Source: G965276765 sp965276825 (GTDB taxonomy: Bacteria > Actinomycetota > Acidimicrobiia > Acidimicrobiales > Palsa-688). From it: DNA of 64,000 nucleotides. The position numbers were made by a program, and so were the translations under genes. The stretch is from assembly GCA_965276825.1 (NCBI GenBank), contig OZ255630.1, forward strand, positions 2,108,001 through 2,172,000, read 5' to 3'. The notes beneath the pieces are model-generated. The model was not told the DNA's origin, made no database searches, and saw nothing but the letters and a program-made list of their open reading frames with translations. Each line of letters starts with the position of its first letter. Within the stretch, counting starts at the first letter, position 1. Shown here piece after piece: positions 1 through 8,667 of the stretch.

Positions 1-2513
1 CCCTCGCGCAGCAGCTCCCTGCGGATGGCCTCGGCCACGGCCCGCTCGTCGTGCTCCCCCACGTAGGTGAGGATCGGCTGCCGCTCGGCCGGCGGGGTGT
101 TGAGGAGGGTGAGGTCGCGGATGCCGGTCAGGCTCATCTCGAGCGTGCGCGGGATGGGGGTGGCGGTGAGGGTGAGCACGTCGACGTCGGTCCGCAGCTT
201 CTTGATGCTCTCCTTGTGGTTGACGCCGAAGCGCTGCTCCTCGTCGACGACGAGCAGGCCGAGGTCCTTGAACTCGAGCTCGCCAGAGAGGAGCCGGTGG
301 GTGCCGATGACCACGTCGACGGAGCCGTCGGCCAGGCCGGCGACCACGTCACGGGCCTGGGCCGGGGTGAGGAAGCGGGACAGCATCTCGACGCGGACGG
401 GGTAGCCGGCGAACCGGTCGGCGAAGGTCTGGAAGTGCTGGGAGGCGAGCAGCGTGGTCGGCACGAGCACGGCGACCTGCTTGCCGTCCTGCACGGCCTT
501 GAAGGCCGCCCGGATGGCGACCTCGGTCTTGCCGAAGCCCACGTCGCCGCAGACCAGGCGGTCCATGGGCGCGCCCGACTCCATGTCGGCCTTGGTCTCG
601 GTGATGGCCTTGAGCTGATCGGCGGTCTCGGCGTAGGGGAACGAGCCCTCCATCTCGGTCTGCCACACCGTGTCGGGGGCGAAGGCGTGGCCGGGGGCGT
701 TGACCCGGCGCTGGTAGAGCACGACGAGCTCCTGGGCGATCTCCTTGACCGCGGAGCGGACCCGGGACTTGGCCTTCTGCCACTCGGAGCCGTTGAGCCG
801 GCTGAGCGACGGCGACTCGCCGCCGGTGTAGGGGCGCAGCAGGTCCACCTGGTCGGAGGGGATGAACAGCTTGTCGCCGCCGCGGTAGTCGAGGACGAGG
901 TAGTCGCGCTCGACGCCGCCGATGGCGCGGCCCACCATGCCACCGAAGCGGCCGACGCCGTGCTGGTAGTGGACGACCAGGTCGCCGGCCTTCATGTCGT
1001 CGAAGAACGTCTCGGCCGCCCTGGCCCGGCGCCGTGGCCGGCGGTGGGCGCGCCGCCGGCCGGTCAGGTCGGCCTCGGCGAGCACGGCCAGCTGGAGGGG
1101 CGGGTAGACGAAGCCGCGCTCGATCGGCTCGACGACGATGCGCACGCCGGGGACGGTCAGCTTGCCGTCGGCCTCGTGGCCGTCGAGGACGGGGGCGTTG
1201 ATGCCGTGGTCGCGCAGCACGGCGGCCAGGCGGGCCGCGCTGCCCCGGCCCTCGGCGCAGACGGCCACCCGGTAGCCGCCGGCGACGAGCTCGTGCAGGC
1301 GGGCGACGAAGCGGTCGGGGTCAGCGAGAGGTGAGTCCCAGCCGGTGGCGGCCACGACGGTGGTGTCGGGCCCCTCGGGGGCGACGGTGATGGTCCACGC
1401 CGCCGCCCGGGTGCGCGCGAGGAGCCGGTCGAAAGGCAGGTGGAGGGGGGGAAAGGCCTCGCCGTCGGCTCCCCACGTCTGGGCCAGGGTGCCGGCCAGG
1501 GCGACCTCCTCGTCGAGCAGCTCCCTGGCCCTGTCCCTCATCCTCCTCGGCTCGACGAGCAGCACGAGGCCACTGTCGGGGAGGAGGTCGGAGAGCAGCC
1601 GCTCCTCGCCGGCCAGCCACGGCAGCCACGACTCCATGCCGTCGAAGGTCAGCCCCTCGGCCAGGCGCTCCCACTGCTCGCGGCCCCAGGGGGCCTCGCC
1701 GACCAGGGCGGCGGCCCTGGCGCGGAGGTCGTCACTCGGGAGCAGCTCCCGGCAGGCGAACAGCTCCACGACCTCGACGTCGCCCGTCGAGCGCTGGTCG
1801 CCGACGCCGAACTCGGTGAGGCGGTCGACCTCGTCTCCCCAGAGGTCGATGCGGACCGGCCCTTCGGCCGTCGAGCCGAACACGTCGACGATCGAGCCCC
1901 GCACGGCGAGCTCGCCCCGGTGCTCGACCTGGTACTCGCGGCGGTAGCCCATGGCGACGAGTCGGGCCACGAGCGCCTCGGGGTCGATCTGCTCGCCCCG
2001 CCTGACCACGACGGGCGCGAGGTGCTCGACGCCGGGGCCGATGCGCTGGAGCAGCGACCGGATCGGGGCCACGAGGACGCGGGGGCCCCGGTCGCCGGCG
2101 CCCGCCGCGTGGGTCCCCCCGAGCAGGCGCCACATGGCCCGGAGGCGACGGCCCATGGTCTCGACGCTCGGGCTGACCCGCTCGAAGGGCAGGGTCTCCC
2201 AGGCGGGAGCGAGCTCGACCTCGTCGGGGCCGAGCCAGGCGGCCAGGTCGTGGGCCAGGCGCTCGGCGTCGCCGGCGGTCGGCACGGCGACGATCGCCGG
2301 GTGGCGCCCCGCGGCCTCGACGGCGCCGGCGATGGCAAAGGCCCTGGCCGGCTCGGGCGCCGACACGACTGCGCTGCGCAGCCCCTCGAGGTCGACGAAG
2401 GTGGCGTCGCTGCGCAGCAGCGGCAGCAGCTGGGCGAGCGCGCCACCAGTCCTGCCCCCGTCGTCGGGCAGTGGTCCTGCAGGGGCGGGGGTGGTCTCGG
2501 GGGGCGCGCTCAC
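1..2513 (-). CDS. mfd: Transcription-repair coupling factor Mfd (C-terminal part outside window)
   Basis: Mfd is a DNA translocase that displaces RNA polymerase stalled at lesions and recruits UvrA. About 837 N-terminal residues are visible: the UvrB-like N-terminal module, an RNA-polymerase-interacting region with the YQHGVGRFGG motif near residues 512-525, Walker A GDVGFGKT with Lys662, and a DEEQ box at residues 757-760. The family is usually about 1150-1200 residues, so roughly the last 330 lie beyond the left edge. The GTG start at 2513 lies five bases past the pth stop, so it is the last gene of the glmU-prs-rplY-pth run. Identification is firm; the start is a good inference from spacing and from the N-terminal sequence. 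Confidence 0.95.
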   Translation of the reverse strand, partial: MSAPPETTPAPAGPLPDDGGRTGGALAQLLPLLRSDATFVDLEGLRSAVVSAPEPARAFAIAGAVEAAGRHPAIVAVPTAGDAERLAHDLAAWLGPDEVELAPAWETLPFERVSPSVETMGRRLRAMWRLLGGTHAAGAGDRGPRVLVAPIRSLLQRIGPGVEHLAPVVVRRGEQIDPEALVARLVAMGYRREYQVEHRGELAVRGSIVDVFGSTAEGPVRIDLWGDEVDRLTEFGVGDQRSTGDVEVVELFACRELLPSDDLRARAAALVGEAPWGREQWERLAEGLTFDGMESWLPWLAGEERLLSDLLPDSGLVLLVEPRRMRDRARELLDEEVALAGTLAQTWGADGEAFPPLHLPFDRLLARTRAAAWTITVAPEGPDTTVVAATGWDSPLADPDRFVARLHELVAGGYRVAVCAEGRGSAARLAAVLRDHGINAPVLDGHEADGKLTVPGVRIVVEPIERGFVYPPLQLAVLAEADLTGRRRAHRRPRRRARAAETFFDDMKAGDLVVHYQHGVGRFGGMVGRAIGGVERDYLVLDYRGGDKLFIPSDQVDLLRPYTGGESPSLSRLNGSEWQKAKSRVRSAVKEIAQELVVLYQRRVNAPGHAFAPDTVWQTEMEGSFPYAETADQLKAITETKADMESGAPMDRLVCGDVGFGKTEVAIRAAFKAVQDGKQVAVLVPTTLLASQHFQTFADRFAGYPVRVEMLSRFLTPAQARDVVAGLADGSVDVVIGTHRLLSGELEFKDLGLLVVDEEQRFGVNHKESIKKLRTDVDVLTLTATPIPRTLEMSLTGIRDLTLLNTPPAERQPILTYVGEHDERAVAEAIRRELLRE

Positions 2514-2517
2514 CGTG

Positions 2518-3111
2518 TCACCCATTGAACCGGTTCTGCGCCTCGACCACGCCGTCGGCGAGGATGAGCTCGACGGCGTCGGCCGCCAGGGCGATGGACA
2601 CGTCGAGCTCGGTCCGCTCCCGCCGGCCAGGAGCCCTGAGGACGTGGTCGACGCCGCGGTCCCTGCCGCCCGGCGGCTTGCCGATCCCGATGCGGACGCG
2701 GGTGAAGGCGTCGTCGTGCAGGTGGGCCTTGATGGAACGCAGGCCGTTGTGGCCGGCGAGGCCGCCGCCGGCCTTGACCTGCAGCCGGCCGGCGGGGAGG
2801 TCGAGCTCGTCGTGCACGATCACCAGCCGGGCCAGGTCGTCGATGCCGTGGCGGCGCACGAGCGGGGCGACGGCCTGGCCGGAGTCGTTCATGTAGGTGG
2901 TCGGCACGGCGAGGGCCAGGCGGCGGCCTCCGACGACGGCCTCGGCGGACATGGCGTGCTCCCGGGATCGCCTGAGGCGCTGGCCGTGGCGCTCGGCCAG
3001 GAGCTCGATGGTGTCGGCGCCGGCGTTGTGGCGGGTGCGGGCGTACTCGGCACCGGGGTTGCCGAGCCCGACCGCCAGGAGGTCGGCGGGGGTGCCGGTG
3101 CGGGGACGCAG
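2518..3111 (-). CDS. pth: Peptidyl-tRNA hydrolase, apparent CTG start
   Basis: Pth hydrolyses peptidyl-tRNAs released from stalled ribosomes. Conserved features are AVGLGNPG (Asn18), TRHNAG (catalytic His28), PTTYMNDSG, VHDELDLPAG and GGLAGHNGLRSI. Between the rplY stop at 3118 and the conserved core there is no in-frame ATG, GTG or TTG. The first of these is an ATG at 2952, which would remove the GLGNPG and catalytic His region. A CTG at 3111 gives 197 residues, the normal family length, beginning LRPRTGTPADLL. A GAGGG in the end of rplY lies at a usable distance. The gene therefore probably starts at CTG and is coupled to rplY. Confidence 0.85.
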   Translation of the reverse strand: MRPRTGTPADLLAVGLGNPGAEYARTRHNAGADTIELLAERHGQRLRRSREHAMSAEAVVGGRRLALAVPTTYMNDSGQAVAPLVRRHGIDDLARLVIVHDELDLPAGRLQVKAGGGLAGHNGLRSIKAHLHDDAFTRVRIGIGKPPGGRDRGVDHVLRAPGRRERTELDVSIALAADAVELILADGVVEAQNRFNG

Positions 3112-3117
3112 CGCGGC

Positions 3118-3795
3118 TCAGCCCTCGTCGGGTGCCGGTTCCGCGGCCTCCTCGCCGCCCTCGTCGCCCGCGGCGGCCTCGGCCTCCTCGGCGGCCGCCT
3201 CCGCCTCCTCGGCCTCGAGCTCCTCGACCTCGGCGGCGACGACCGAGGCGGCGGCCACCACGACCGGCTCCTCGGGGTCGACGTCGGTGGTGACCCCCCT
3301 CGGCAGCGGGAGCTCGCCGACGCGCACGGTGTCGCCGATCGACAGCTCGGTGATGTCGACCTCGACGGCGTTGGGGATGTCGCCGGGCCTGGCGTGGACG
3401 GTGAGCGACTGCAGGGGCTGCTCGAGCAGGCCACGGTCCTGCTCGACCTGCTTGGCCTCGCCGATCAGGGTGATCGGGACCTCGGCGGAGATGACCTCGG
3501 TGCGGCTCACGATCTGGAAGTCGACGTGGACGACGGTGTTGCGGACGGGGTGGCGCTGCAGCACCCGGGCCAGGGCCAGGTGTGAGGTGTCGCCGACCTT
3601 CAGGTCGAGGAGCTGGTTGACGCCGGCATCACCGGTCAGGGCGCTGCGCAGCTCCCTGGCGTCGACCGACACCGACGAGGCGTCGACGCCGTGGCCGTAG
3701 ACGACGGCGGGGATGCGGCCGGTGGTGCGCAGCCGGCGGGACTCCGAACTGCCGGTGGTGCGGCCAGTCTGGGCGACGAGGGTGATCTCGGCCAT
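3118..3795 (-). CDS. rplY: 50S ribosomal protein L25 (bL25, CTC family)
   Basis: bL25 binds 5S rRNA in the large subunit. The 225-residue protein is the long CTC type. The N-terminal RNA-binding domain (about 1-95) includes RIPAVVYGHG, and a C-terminal beta domain covers about 100-185. The last 40 residues are a low-complexity Glu/Ala tail. The ATG start follows a clear GGAGGAG ribosome-binding site. The mRNA leader contains a six-base-pair hairpin (separate entry). The gene sits between prs and pth, the usual actinobacterial order. Confidence 0.95.
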   Translation of the reverse strand: MAEITLVAQTGRTTGSSESRRLRTTGRIPAVVYGHGVDASSVSVDARELRSALTGDAGVNQLLDLKVGDTSHLALARVLQRHPVRNTVVHVDFQIVSRTEVISAEVPITLIGEAKQVEQDRGLLEQPLQSLTVHARPGDIPNAVEVDITELSIGDTVRVGELPLPRGVTTDVDPEEPVVVAAASVVAAEVEELEAEEAEAAAEEAEAAAGDEGGEEAAEPAPDEG

Positions 3796-3813
3796 CGAAC
3801 TCGGTGCTCCTCC

Positions 3814-3831
3814 ACCCCGCGTTGCCGGGGT
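3814..3831 (-). promoter_or_regulatory. Leader hairpin just upstream of rplY
   Basis: A perfect six-base-pair stem (ACCCCG with CGGGGT) and a six-base loop lie directly before the GGAGGAG ribosome-binding site of rplY. A TAGATT -10-like hexamer lies at 3886-3881 on the same strand; I find no good -35. The hairpin lies between the putative transcription start and the ribosome-binding site, so it could modulate rplY translation. On the opposite strand it is followed by TTTT and would resemble a weak terminator, but no plus-strand gene needs one here. Confidence 0.35.
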
Positions 3832-3930
3832 TTTCGCTCACGTGGGACCACCTGCGGCAGAGCCGGCGGGGGACCGATGGAATCTAGTGCACTGCGGGCC
3901 GCGGCGCCCACCCGGGCGAGCTGGGCGGCG

Positions 3931-4926
3931 TCAGGTCTGGTTCTCGCCGTCGAAGATGGCCGACACCGACCGCTCGTCGAACACGGCGTCGATGGCCTCG
4001 GCGAAGATGGCCGCCACCGAGACCACCTCGATCTTGTCGATCTGCTTCTCGGGGGGCAGGGGGAGGGTGTCGGAGACGACCACCCGGCTGATCACCGAGT
4101 TCTTGAGCCGGTCGACCGCGGGATCCGACAGGAGGGCGTGGGTGCACATGGCCCAAACGTCGGTGGCGCCCTTGGCGACGAGGAGGTCGGCGGCCGCGCA
4201 GATCGTGCCCGCGGTGTCGATCATGTCGTCGATGAGGACGCACATGCGTCCCTCCACGTCGCCCATGACGTCGAGGGCCTCCACCTGGTTGACGGTGTCC
4301 TTGGGGCGGCGCTTGTAGACCGACGCCACGTCGACCTGCGCGCCGAGGTGCCTGGCCGCCTGCTCGGCCACCTTGGAGCGGCCGGTGTCGGGCGAGACCA
4401 TCACGAAGTCGGCCGGTGCGTGCTCGCGCAGGTACTCGGTGAGCATGGGGGCGGCGGTGAGGTGGTCGACGGGCCCGTCGAAGAAGCCCTGGATCTGCCC
4501 GGCGTGGAGGTCGACGGAGATGATCCGGTCGGCCCCGGCCGCGGCGAAGAAGTCCGAGACCAGGCGGGCCGTGATCGGCTCGCGGCTCTTCGACTTCCTG
4601 TCCTGGCGGGAGTAGCCGTAGTAGGGGCAGACGGCGGTGATCCGGTTGGCCGATGCCCGCTTGGCCGCGTCGATCATGATCCACTGCTCGAGGAGCGAGT
4701 CGTTGACCGAGCGGCCCTGGGTCTTGCTGTGGCTCTGGATGATGAACACGTCGGCACCGCGCACCGACTCGCGGAAGCGGGGCCGGATCTCGCCGTTGGC
4801 GAAGTCGACCAGGTTGGCGTCGCCCAGGGAGATGCCGAGCTCGCCGGCGATCCGCTCGGCGAGGTCCGGGTGCGACCTCCCCGTCAGGAGGTGCATGCGG
4901 CGCTTGGGGACCAATTCCACGTTCAC
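3931..4926 (-). CDS. prs: Ribose-phosphate pyrophosphokinase
   Basis: This enzyme makes PRPP from ribose 5-phosphate and ATP for nucleotide, His and Trp synthesis. The 331-residue length is normal for class I. Visible motifs are RRMHLLTGRSHPDLAERIA, the ATP loop FANGEIRPRFRESVRGADVF, PYYGYSRQDRK, and the PRPP-binding loop VLIDDMIDTAGTI. The GTG start overlaps the glmU stop by four bases (GTGA), which implies translational coupling. This joins UDP-GlcNAc and PRPP synthesis in one transcript. Confidence 0.97.
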   Translation of the reverse strand: MNVELVPKRRMHLLTGRSHPDLAERIAGELGISLGDANLVDFANGEIRPRFRESVRGADVFIIQSHSKTQGRSVNDSLLEQWIMIDAAKRASANRITAVCPYYGYSRQDRKSKSREPITARLVSDFFAAAGADRIISVDLHAGQIQGFFDGPVDHLTAAPMLTEYLREHAPADFVMVSPDTGRSKVAEQAARHLGAQVDVASVYKRRPKDTVNQVEALDVMGDVEGRMCVLIDDMIDTAGTICAAADLLVAKGATDVWAMCTHALLSDPAVDRLKNSVISRVVVSDTLPLPPEKQIDKIEVVSVAAIFAEAIDAVFDERSVSAIFDGENQT

Positions 4927-6065
4927 TCCAGGGGCGCTGGACGGCTGTCGGGGAACATACCAGTGAACCCGGGGCCGGTGACCCGCCCGGCCTCCACCAC
5001 GCTCCCCGGCGGCAGGTACGCCCAGGGTCCGACCTGTGCGCCCGCCCCCACCTCGGCTCCCCGACCGACGGTGGCGGAGACCACGGCGCGGGTGCCGACC
5101 CGGCAGTCGGCCAGCTGGGTGTTGGGGCCGATCTCGGCGCCGGGGCCGACGGTCGTGGCGCCCTGGAGCACCGTGCCCGGGTAGATCGTGACGTCGCGGT
5201 CGAGCACGACGGTGGTGTCGAGGTAGGTCTGCGCCGGGTCGACCAGGGTGACGCCGCGGGCCAGCCAGGCGCGGTTGATCCGCCGCCGCAGCTCCGCTTC
5301 GACCTTGGCCAGCTGGATGCGGTCGTTGACCCCGGCGACCTCGCCGGGATCGGCGACGGGGTGGGCACCGACCTCGTAGCCGGCGTCGTGGAGGACCCCC
5401 ACCACGTCGGTCAGGTAGTACTCGCCCTGGGCGTTGTCGGGGCTGAGGCGGCGCAGCGCCGGCGCGACCACCGACCGGCGAAACAGGTAGATCGAGGTGT
5501 TGACCTCGTCGACGGCCCGCTCCTCGTCGGTGGCGTCTGCCTGCTCGACGATCCTGGCGACGTCGCCCTTGCGGCCCCGCAGGACCCGGCCGTACCCGGT
5601 CGGGTCGTCGAACCTGGCGGTGAGGACGGTGGCCGCGGCGGACCCGGACTGGTGGGCGGCGCGCAGGTCGGCGAGGGTCTCGGGCCGCAGCAGGGGCGTG
5701 TCGCCGGGAAGGACGATGATGTCGCCGCCGTCATCGGCGTCGTCGTCGTCGTCGAACGCGGTCATGGCCGCCGACACCGCGTCGCCGGTCCCCCGCGGGG
5801 ACCGCTGCTCCACGAAGTCGATCCGCAGGCCGTCGGGTGGCTGCTCGGCGACCGCCTTGGTCACCCGGTCGCCGCCGTGGCCGACCACCACGACGACCCG
5901 GTCGAGGTCGAACCCGGCGAGGGCGTGGAGGACGTGGAGCACCATCGGCCGCCCGCAGAGCCGGTGGAGGGGCTTGGGGCGCTCGGAGCGCATCCGCGTC
6001 CCCTCGCCGGCGGCGAGCACGACAGCGGAGAGGGATCGGACCGGGGGGTCGGGGAGATCGGTCAC
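4923..6065 (-). CDS. glmU: GlmU, short form lacking the C-terminal acetyltransferase half
   Basis: GlmU normally acetylates glucosamine-1-phosphate (C-terminal domain) and then uridylylates it to UDP-GlcNAc (N-terminal domain). The uridyltransferase is complete: LAAGEGTRMRSERPKPLH at residues 17-34, then PLLRPET and AGVNDRIQLAKVE. The left-handed beta-helix starts near 255 but the protein ends at residue 380, against about 450-480 in usual GlmU, so the distal coils with the acetyltransferase catalytic His/Lys region are absent. The stop overlaps the prs start by four bases, so this looks like a fixed length and not a frameshift. Glucosamine-1-phosphate acetylation may be done elsewhere. GTG start. 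Confidence 0.88.
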   Translation of the reverse strand: MTDLPDPPVRSLSAVVLAAGEGTRMRSERPKPLHRLCGRPMVLHVLHALAGFDLDRVVVVVGHGGDRVTKAVAEQPPDGLRIDFVEQRSPRGTGDAVSAAMTAFDDDDDADDGGDIIVLPGDTPLLRPETLADLRAAHQSGSAAATVLTARFDDPTGYGRVLRGRKGDVARIVEQADATDEERAVDEVNTSIYLFRRSVVAPALRRLSPDNAQGEYYLTDVVGVLHDAGYEVGAHPVADPGEVAGVNDRIQLAKVEAELRRRINRAWLARGVTLVDPAQTYLDTTVVLDRDVTIYPGTVLQGATTVGPGAEIGPNTQLADCRVGTRAVVSATVGRGAEVGAGAQVGPWAYLPPGSVVEAGRVTGPGFTGMFPDSRPAPLE

Positions 6066-6123
6066 CGCTCCGTTCTAGCAACGTGCGGTCCTTCGAATGG
6101 TGCGACAATCTGGCCCGCACCGG

Positions 6124-6196
6124 TCCGGGGTAGTTCAATTGGCAGAACAGCGGCCTTTGGAGCCGAAGGTTGGAGGTTCGAGTCCTCCCCCCGGAG
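6124..6196 (+). tRNA. tRNA-Gln (anticodon TTG)
   Basis: A 73-base cloverleaf. The acceptor TCCGGGG pairs with CCCCGGA, with G as discriminator. The D-stem is GTTC/GAAC, the anticodon loop is CTTTGGA (TTG, glutamine), and the T-arm is GGAGG-TTCGAGT-CCTCC. The terminal CCA is not encoded. It diverges from glmU, the common actinobacterial arrangement. Confidence 0.95.
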
Positions 6197-6205
6197 CTCG
6201 ACGCC

Positions 6206-7762
6206 CTACACGAGAGCGTCGATGAGGTGCGGGCCCGGCTCGGCCAACGCCCGCTCGAGAGCAACGACCAGCTCCTCCCCCGTCGAGACGCGCGTCCCGG
6301 GCACGCCCATGCCCTGCGCGATGCCGGCGAAGTCGAGATCGGGGCGGCCGATGTCGAGCAGTCCCGACGCCACCGGGCCGGCCGTGCCGGCGTCGACCCT
6401 CGCCAGCTCGAGGGCGAGGATGGCGTAGGACCGGTTGTCGTAGATGATCGTGGTCACGTCGAGCCCCTCACGAGCCTGGGTCCACAGCGCCGCGACGGTG
6501 TACATGGCGCTGCCGTCGGCCTGCAGGCACACCACGGGACGGTCGGGGCAGGCGACGGCCGCCCCGACGCCGGCGGGGAGCCCGAACCCGATGGCGCCGC
6601 CGGTGAGGGTGAGCAGGTCGTGGGGAGGCGCACCACCGAGGGCCCGCCCGATCCCGTTGCCGGACGTCACGGCCTCGTCGACGACGATCGCTCCTTCCGG
6701 CACCAGCGCGCCGACGGCCGCGGCGACCGCGTCGGCGGTGAGCCGGCCGCTCGGCCGGCCCGGGCGCACGGCATCGACCCCGGCGCGGGGACGACCCACC
6801 GACCCGGTCGAGGCGGCGACGGCGCGCAGCGCAGCGACGGCGTCGTCACCGGGGCCGGCCAGGTGGTGGACCCGGCAGCCGGGCGCGACCAGGTCGCTCG
6901 GCTGGTCGGGGTAGGCGAAGAAGCTGACCGGTGGGGGGGCGCCGATCAGCACCAGGTCGTCGAGCCCGTCGAGCTGGGCCGCGGCCTGCTCGCCCAGATA
7001 GGCGAGTCGCCCGATCGCCGGTCGCCCGGCGCCGCGCGCCAGCCTGGCCGGGAAGGTCTCGCAGAGCAGGCGCGCACCGGTGTGCTCGGCCAGGGCGGCG
7101 ACGGTGGCGAGGGCGTCGGGGTCGGCGACCACCCGGCCGCCGACGAGCAGGCCGGCGCGGGGTCCGCCCCCGAGGGCGACGGCGGCGCGCTCGACCGCCG
7201 CCTCGGCGACCGGCGCTCCGGGGGCGGGGGCGACGACGGGAACGGCGGCGCCCCCCTCCCCCCAGGACGCGTCGGCGGGCAGGATCAACGTGGCGATGCA
7301 GCCGGTGCCGCTCCTCGCCGCGGCCACCGCGTCGGCGGCGTCGCGTCCGACGTCGGCCGGCCGCCAGCTGCGCCGCACCCAGCCGGACACGCTCCCCGCC
7401 AGCGCGTCGATGTCGGACTCGAGCGGTGCGTCGAGACGCTTGTGGTAGGTGGCGTGGTCGCCGACCACGACCACCATCGGTGACCTGGCCCGGCGGGCGT
7501 TGTGCAGGTTGGCCAGCCCGTTGCCGTACCCGGGGCCGAGATGCAGCAGGACCGCGGCGGGCCGACGCTGCATCCGCGCGTAGCCGTCGGCCGCGCCGGT
7601 CGCCACGCCTTCGAACAGCGCGAGCACCGGCCGGACGCCGGGGACGGCGTCGAGGGCGGCCACGAAGTGCATCTCGGAGGTCCCCGGGTTGGCGAAGCAG
7701 GTGTCGACGCCGCTCGCCACCAGGGTGCGCAGCAGCGACACGGCACCGCTCGACACGGTCAC
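6206..7762 (-). CDS. Thiamine-diphosphate enzyme, acetolactate synthase / benzoylformate decarboxylase-like
   Basis: A 518-residue ThDP-dependent enzyme with the three usual domains. The PYR domain begins SLLRTLVASGVDTCFANPG and carries the catalytic-type Glu in LALFEGVATGAADGYARM. A central Rossmann-like domain follows. The PP domain has the cofactor motif LQADGSAMYT ending DNRSYAIL, where canonical GDG is ADG but the metal-binding Asp and Asn are kept. The GTG start overlaps the upstream FAH-family gene by four bases, so the two act together. A 2-oxoacid decarboxylase or carboligase acting next to an acylpyruvase-like hydrolase would fit. The substrate is unknown, and biosynthetic IlvB is unlikely without an ilvN partner. 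Confidence 0.82.
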   Translation of the reverse strand: MTVSSGAVSLLRTLVASGVDTCFANPGTSEMHFVAALDAVPGVRPVLALFEGVATGAADGYARMQRRPAAVLLHLGPGYGNGLANLHNARRARSPMVVVVGDHATYHKRLDAPLESDIDALAGSVSGWVRRSWRPADVGRDAADAVAAARSGTGCIATLILPADASWGEGGAAVPVVAPAPGAPVAEAAVERAAVALGGGPRAGLLVGGRVVADPDALATVAALAEHTGARLLCETFPARLARGAGRPAIGRLAYLGEQAAAQLDGLDDLVLIGAPPPVSFFAYPDQPSDLVAPGCRVHHLAGPGDDAVAALRAVAASTGSVGRPRAGVDAVRPGRPSGRLTADAVAAAVGALVPEGAIVVDEAVTSGNGIGRALGGAPPHDLLTLTGGAIGFGLPAGVGAAVACPDRPVVCLQADGSAMYTVAALWTQAREGLDVTTIIYDNRSYAILALELARVDAGTAGPVASGLLDIGRPDLDFAGIAQGMGVPGTRVSTGEELVVALERALAEPGPHLIDALV

Positions 7763-8589
7763 GAGCCCTCGGCGCGACACCGGTTGACGCACTCGCCGAT
7801 CCCGTCGATGGTCGTGGTGACGACCTCGCCGGGACCGAGGAAGCGGGGCGGCGTGCGCCCTGCGCCCACCCCGCCGCAGGTCCCGGTGGCGATGACGTCT
7901 CCGGGCCTGAGGGTCATGATGGTCGAGATGTAGCGGACCAGCTCGTTGGGGCCGAAGAGGAGCTTGGAGGTGTCCGACTCCTGCACGACGTCCCCGCCGA
8001 CGCGGCACCCGATGCGCAGGGAGGGGTCCCCGTCGCCCCGCTCGGCGGTGACCAGGTGGGGACCGATCGGCGTGGTCCCCTCGAAGGTCTTGCCTTGCAG
8101 GAACTGGCTGGTGCGCCGCTGCCAGTCGCGGGCGCTCACGTCGTTGAGCACGCTGTAGCCGGCGATCGCCGCCGCCGCGGTCGCCTCGTCGGCGTGGCGC
8201 ACCGGGGCACCGATCACCACGGCCAGCTCGGCCTCCCAGTCGAGCTGGCCGGTCGCCGCGGGGATGACGATGTCGTCGTTGGCGCCGATCAGCGCCGGGG
8301 GGTACTTGGCGAACAGCGTCGGGTACGACGGGAGCTCGTGGCCCATCTCGAGGATGTGGTCGCGGTAGTTGAGGCCGACGCAGACGATCTTCTCCGGACG
8401 GGTCACGAGGGGCGCGTAGTCGAGACCGTCGAGGGCGAAGGCCTCCCCCGCCGCGCTCTGCGCCCGGTCCCGCCAGGCCGGATCGGCCAGCAGGGCGCCC
8501 ACGTCCGCGGCCCCGAGGTGGACAGCGGCGCCGTCGTCGACGCGGACCGCGGCGGTCCCCGACGAGGTGCGGATGGTGGCGAGTCGCAT
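7759..8589 (-). CDS. Fumarylacetoacetate hydrolase family protein
   Basis: A 276-residue FAH-family enzyme. Visible family signatures are KIVCVGLNYRDHILEMG, the metal-ligand region LDWEAELAVVIG, and VSARDWQRRTSQFLQGKTF. The C-terminal part has PGDVIATGTCGGVGAGR. Relatives hydrolyse acylpyruvates, fumarylpyruvate or 2-oxo-hept-ene-dioates in aromatic and sugar-acid breakdown. It is the first gene of a two-gene run with the ThDP enzyme (GTGA overlap). The exact substrate cannot be told from sequence. Confidence 0.88.
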   Translation of the reverse strand: MRLATIRTSSGTAAVRVDDGAAVHLGAADVGALLADPAWRDRAQSAAGEAFALDGLDYAPLVTRPEKIVCVGLNYRDHILEMGHELPSYPTLFAKYPPALIGANDDIVIPAATGQLDWEAELAVVIGAPVRHADEATAAAAIAGYSVLNDVSARDWQRRTSQFLQGKTFEGTTPIGPHLVTAERGDGDPSLRIGCRVGGDVVQESDTSKLLFGPNELVRYISTIMTLRPGDVIATGTCGGVGAGRTPPRFLGPGEVVTTTIDGIGECVNRCRAEGS

Positions 8590-8667
8590 GGTGGTGGCAC
8601 GCTCCCAGTCAGTGCCGGTACGCCCGTCGTCCGGCCGTACCGTCCTAGCAGCCCCCGACGGCGCAGG

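Noticed and set aside
51..2528. Long plus-strand open frames opposite mfd
   Set aside because: Their translations are Val/Gly/Asp-rich shadows of the mfd codons with no recognisable domain.
3814..3835. Plus-strand intrinsic terminator (stem followed by TTTT)
   Set aside because: No plus-strand transcript is expected to reach this point. The stem fits better as a leader element of minus-strand rplY.
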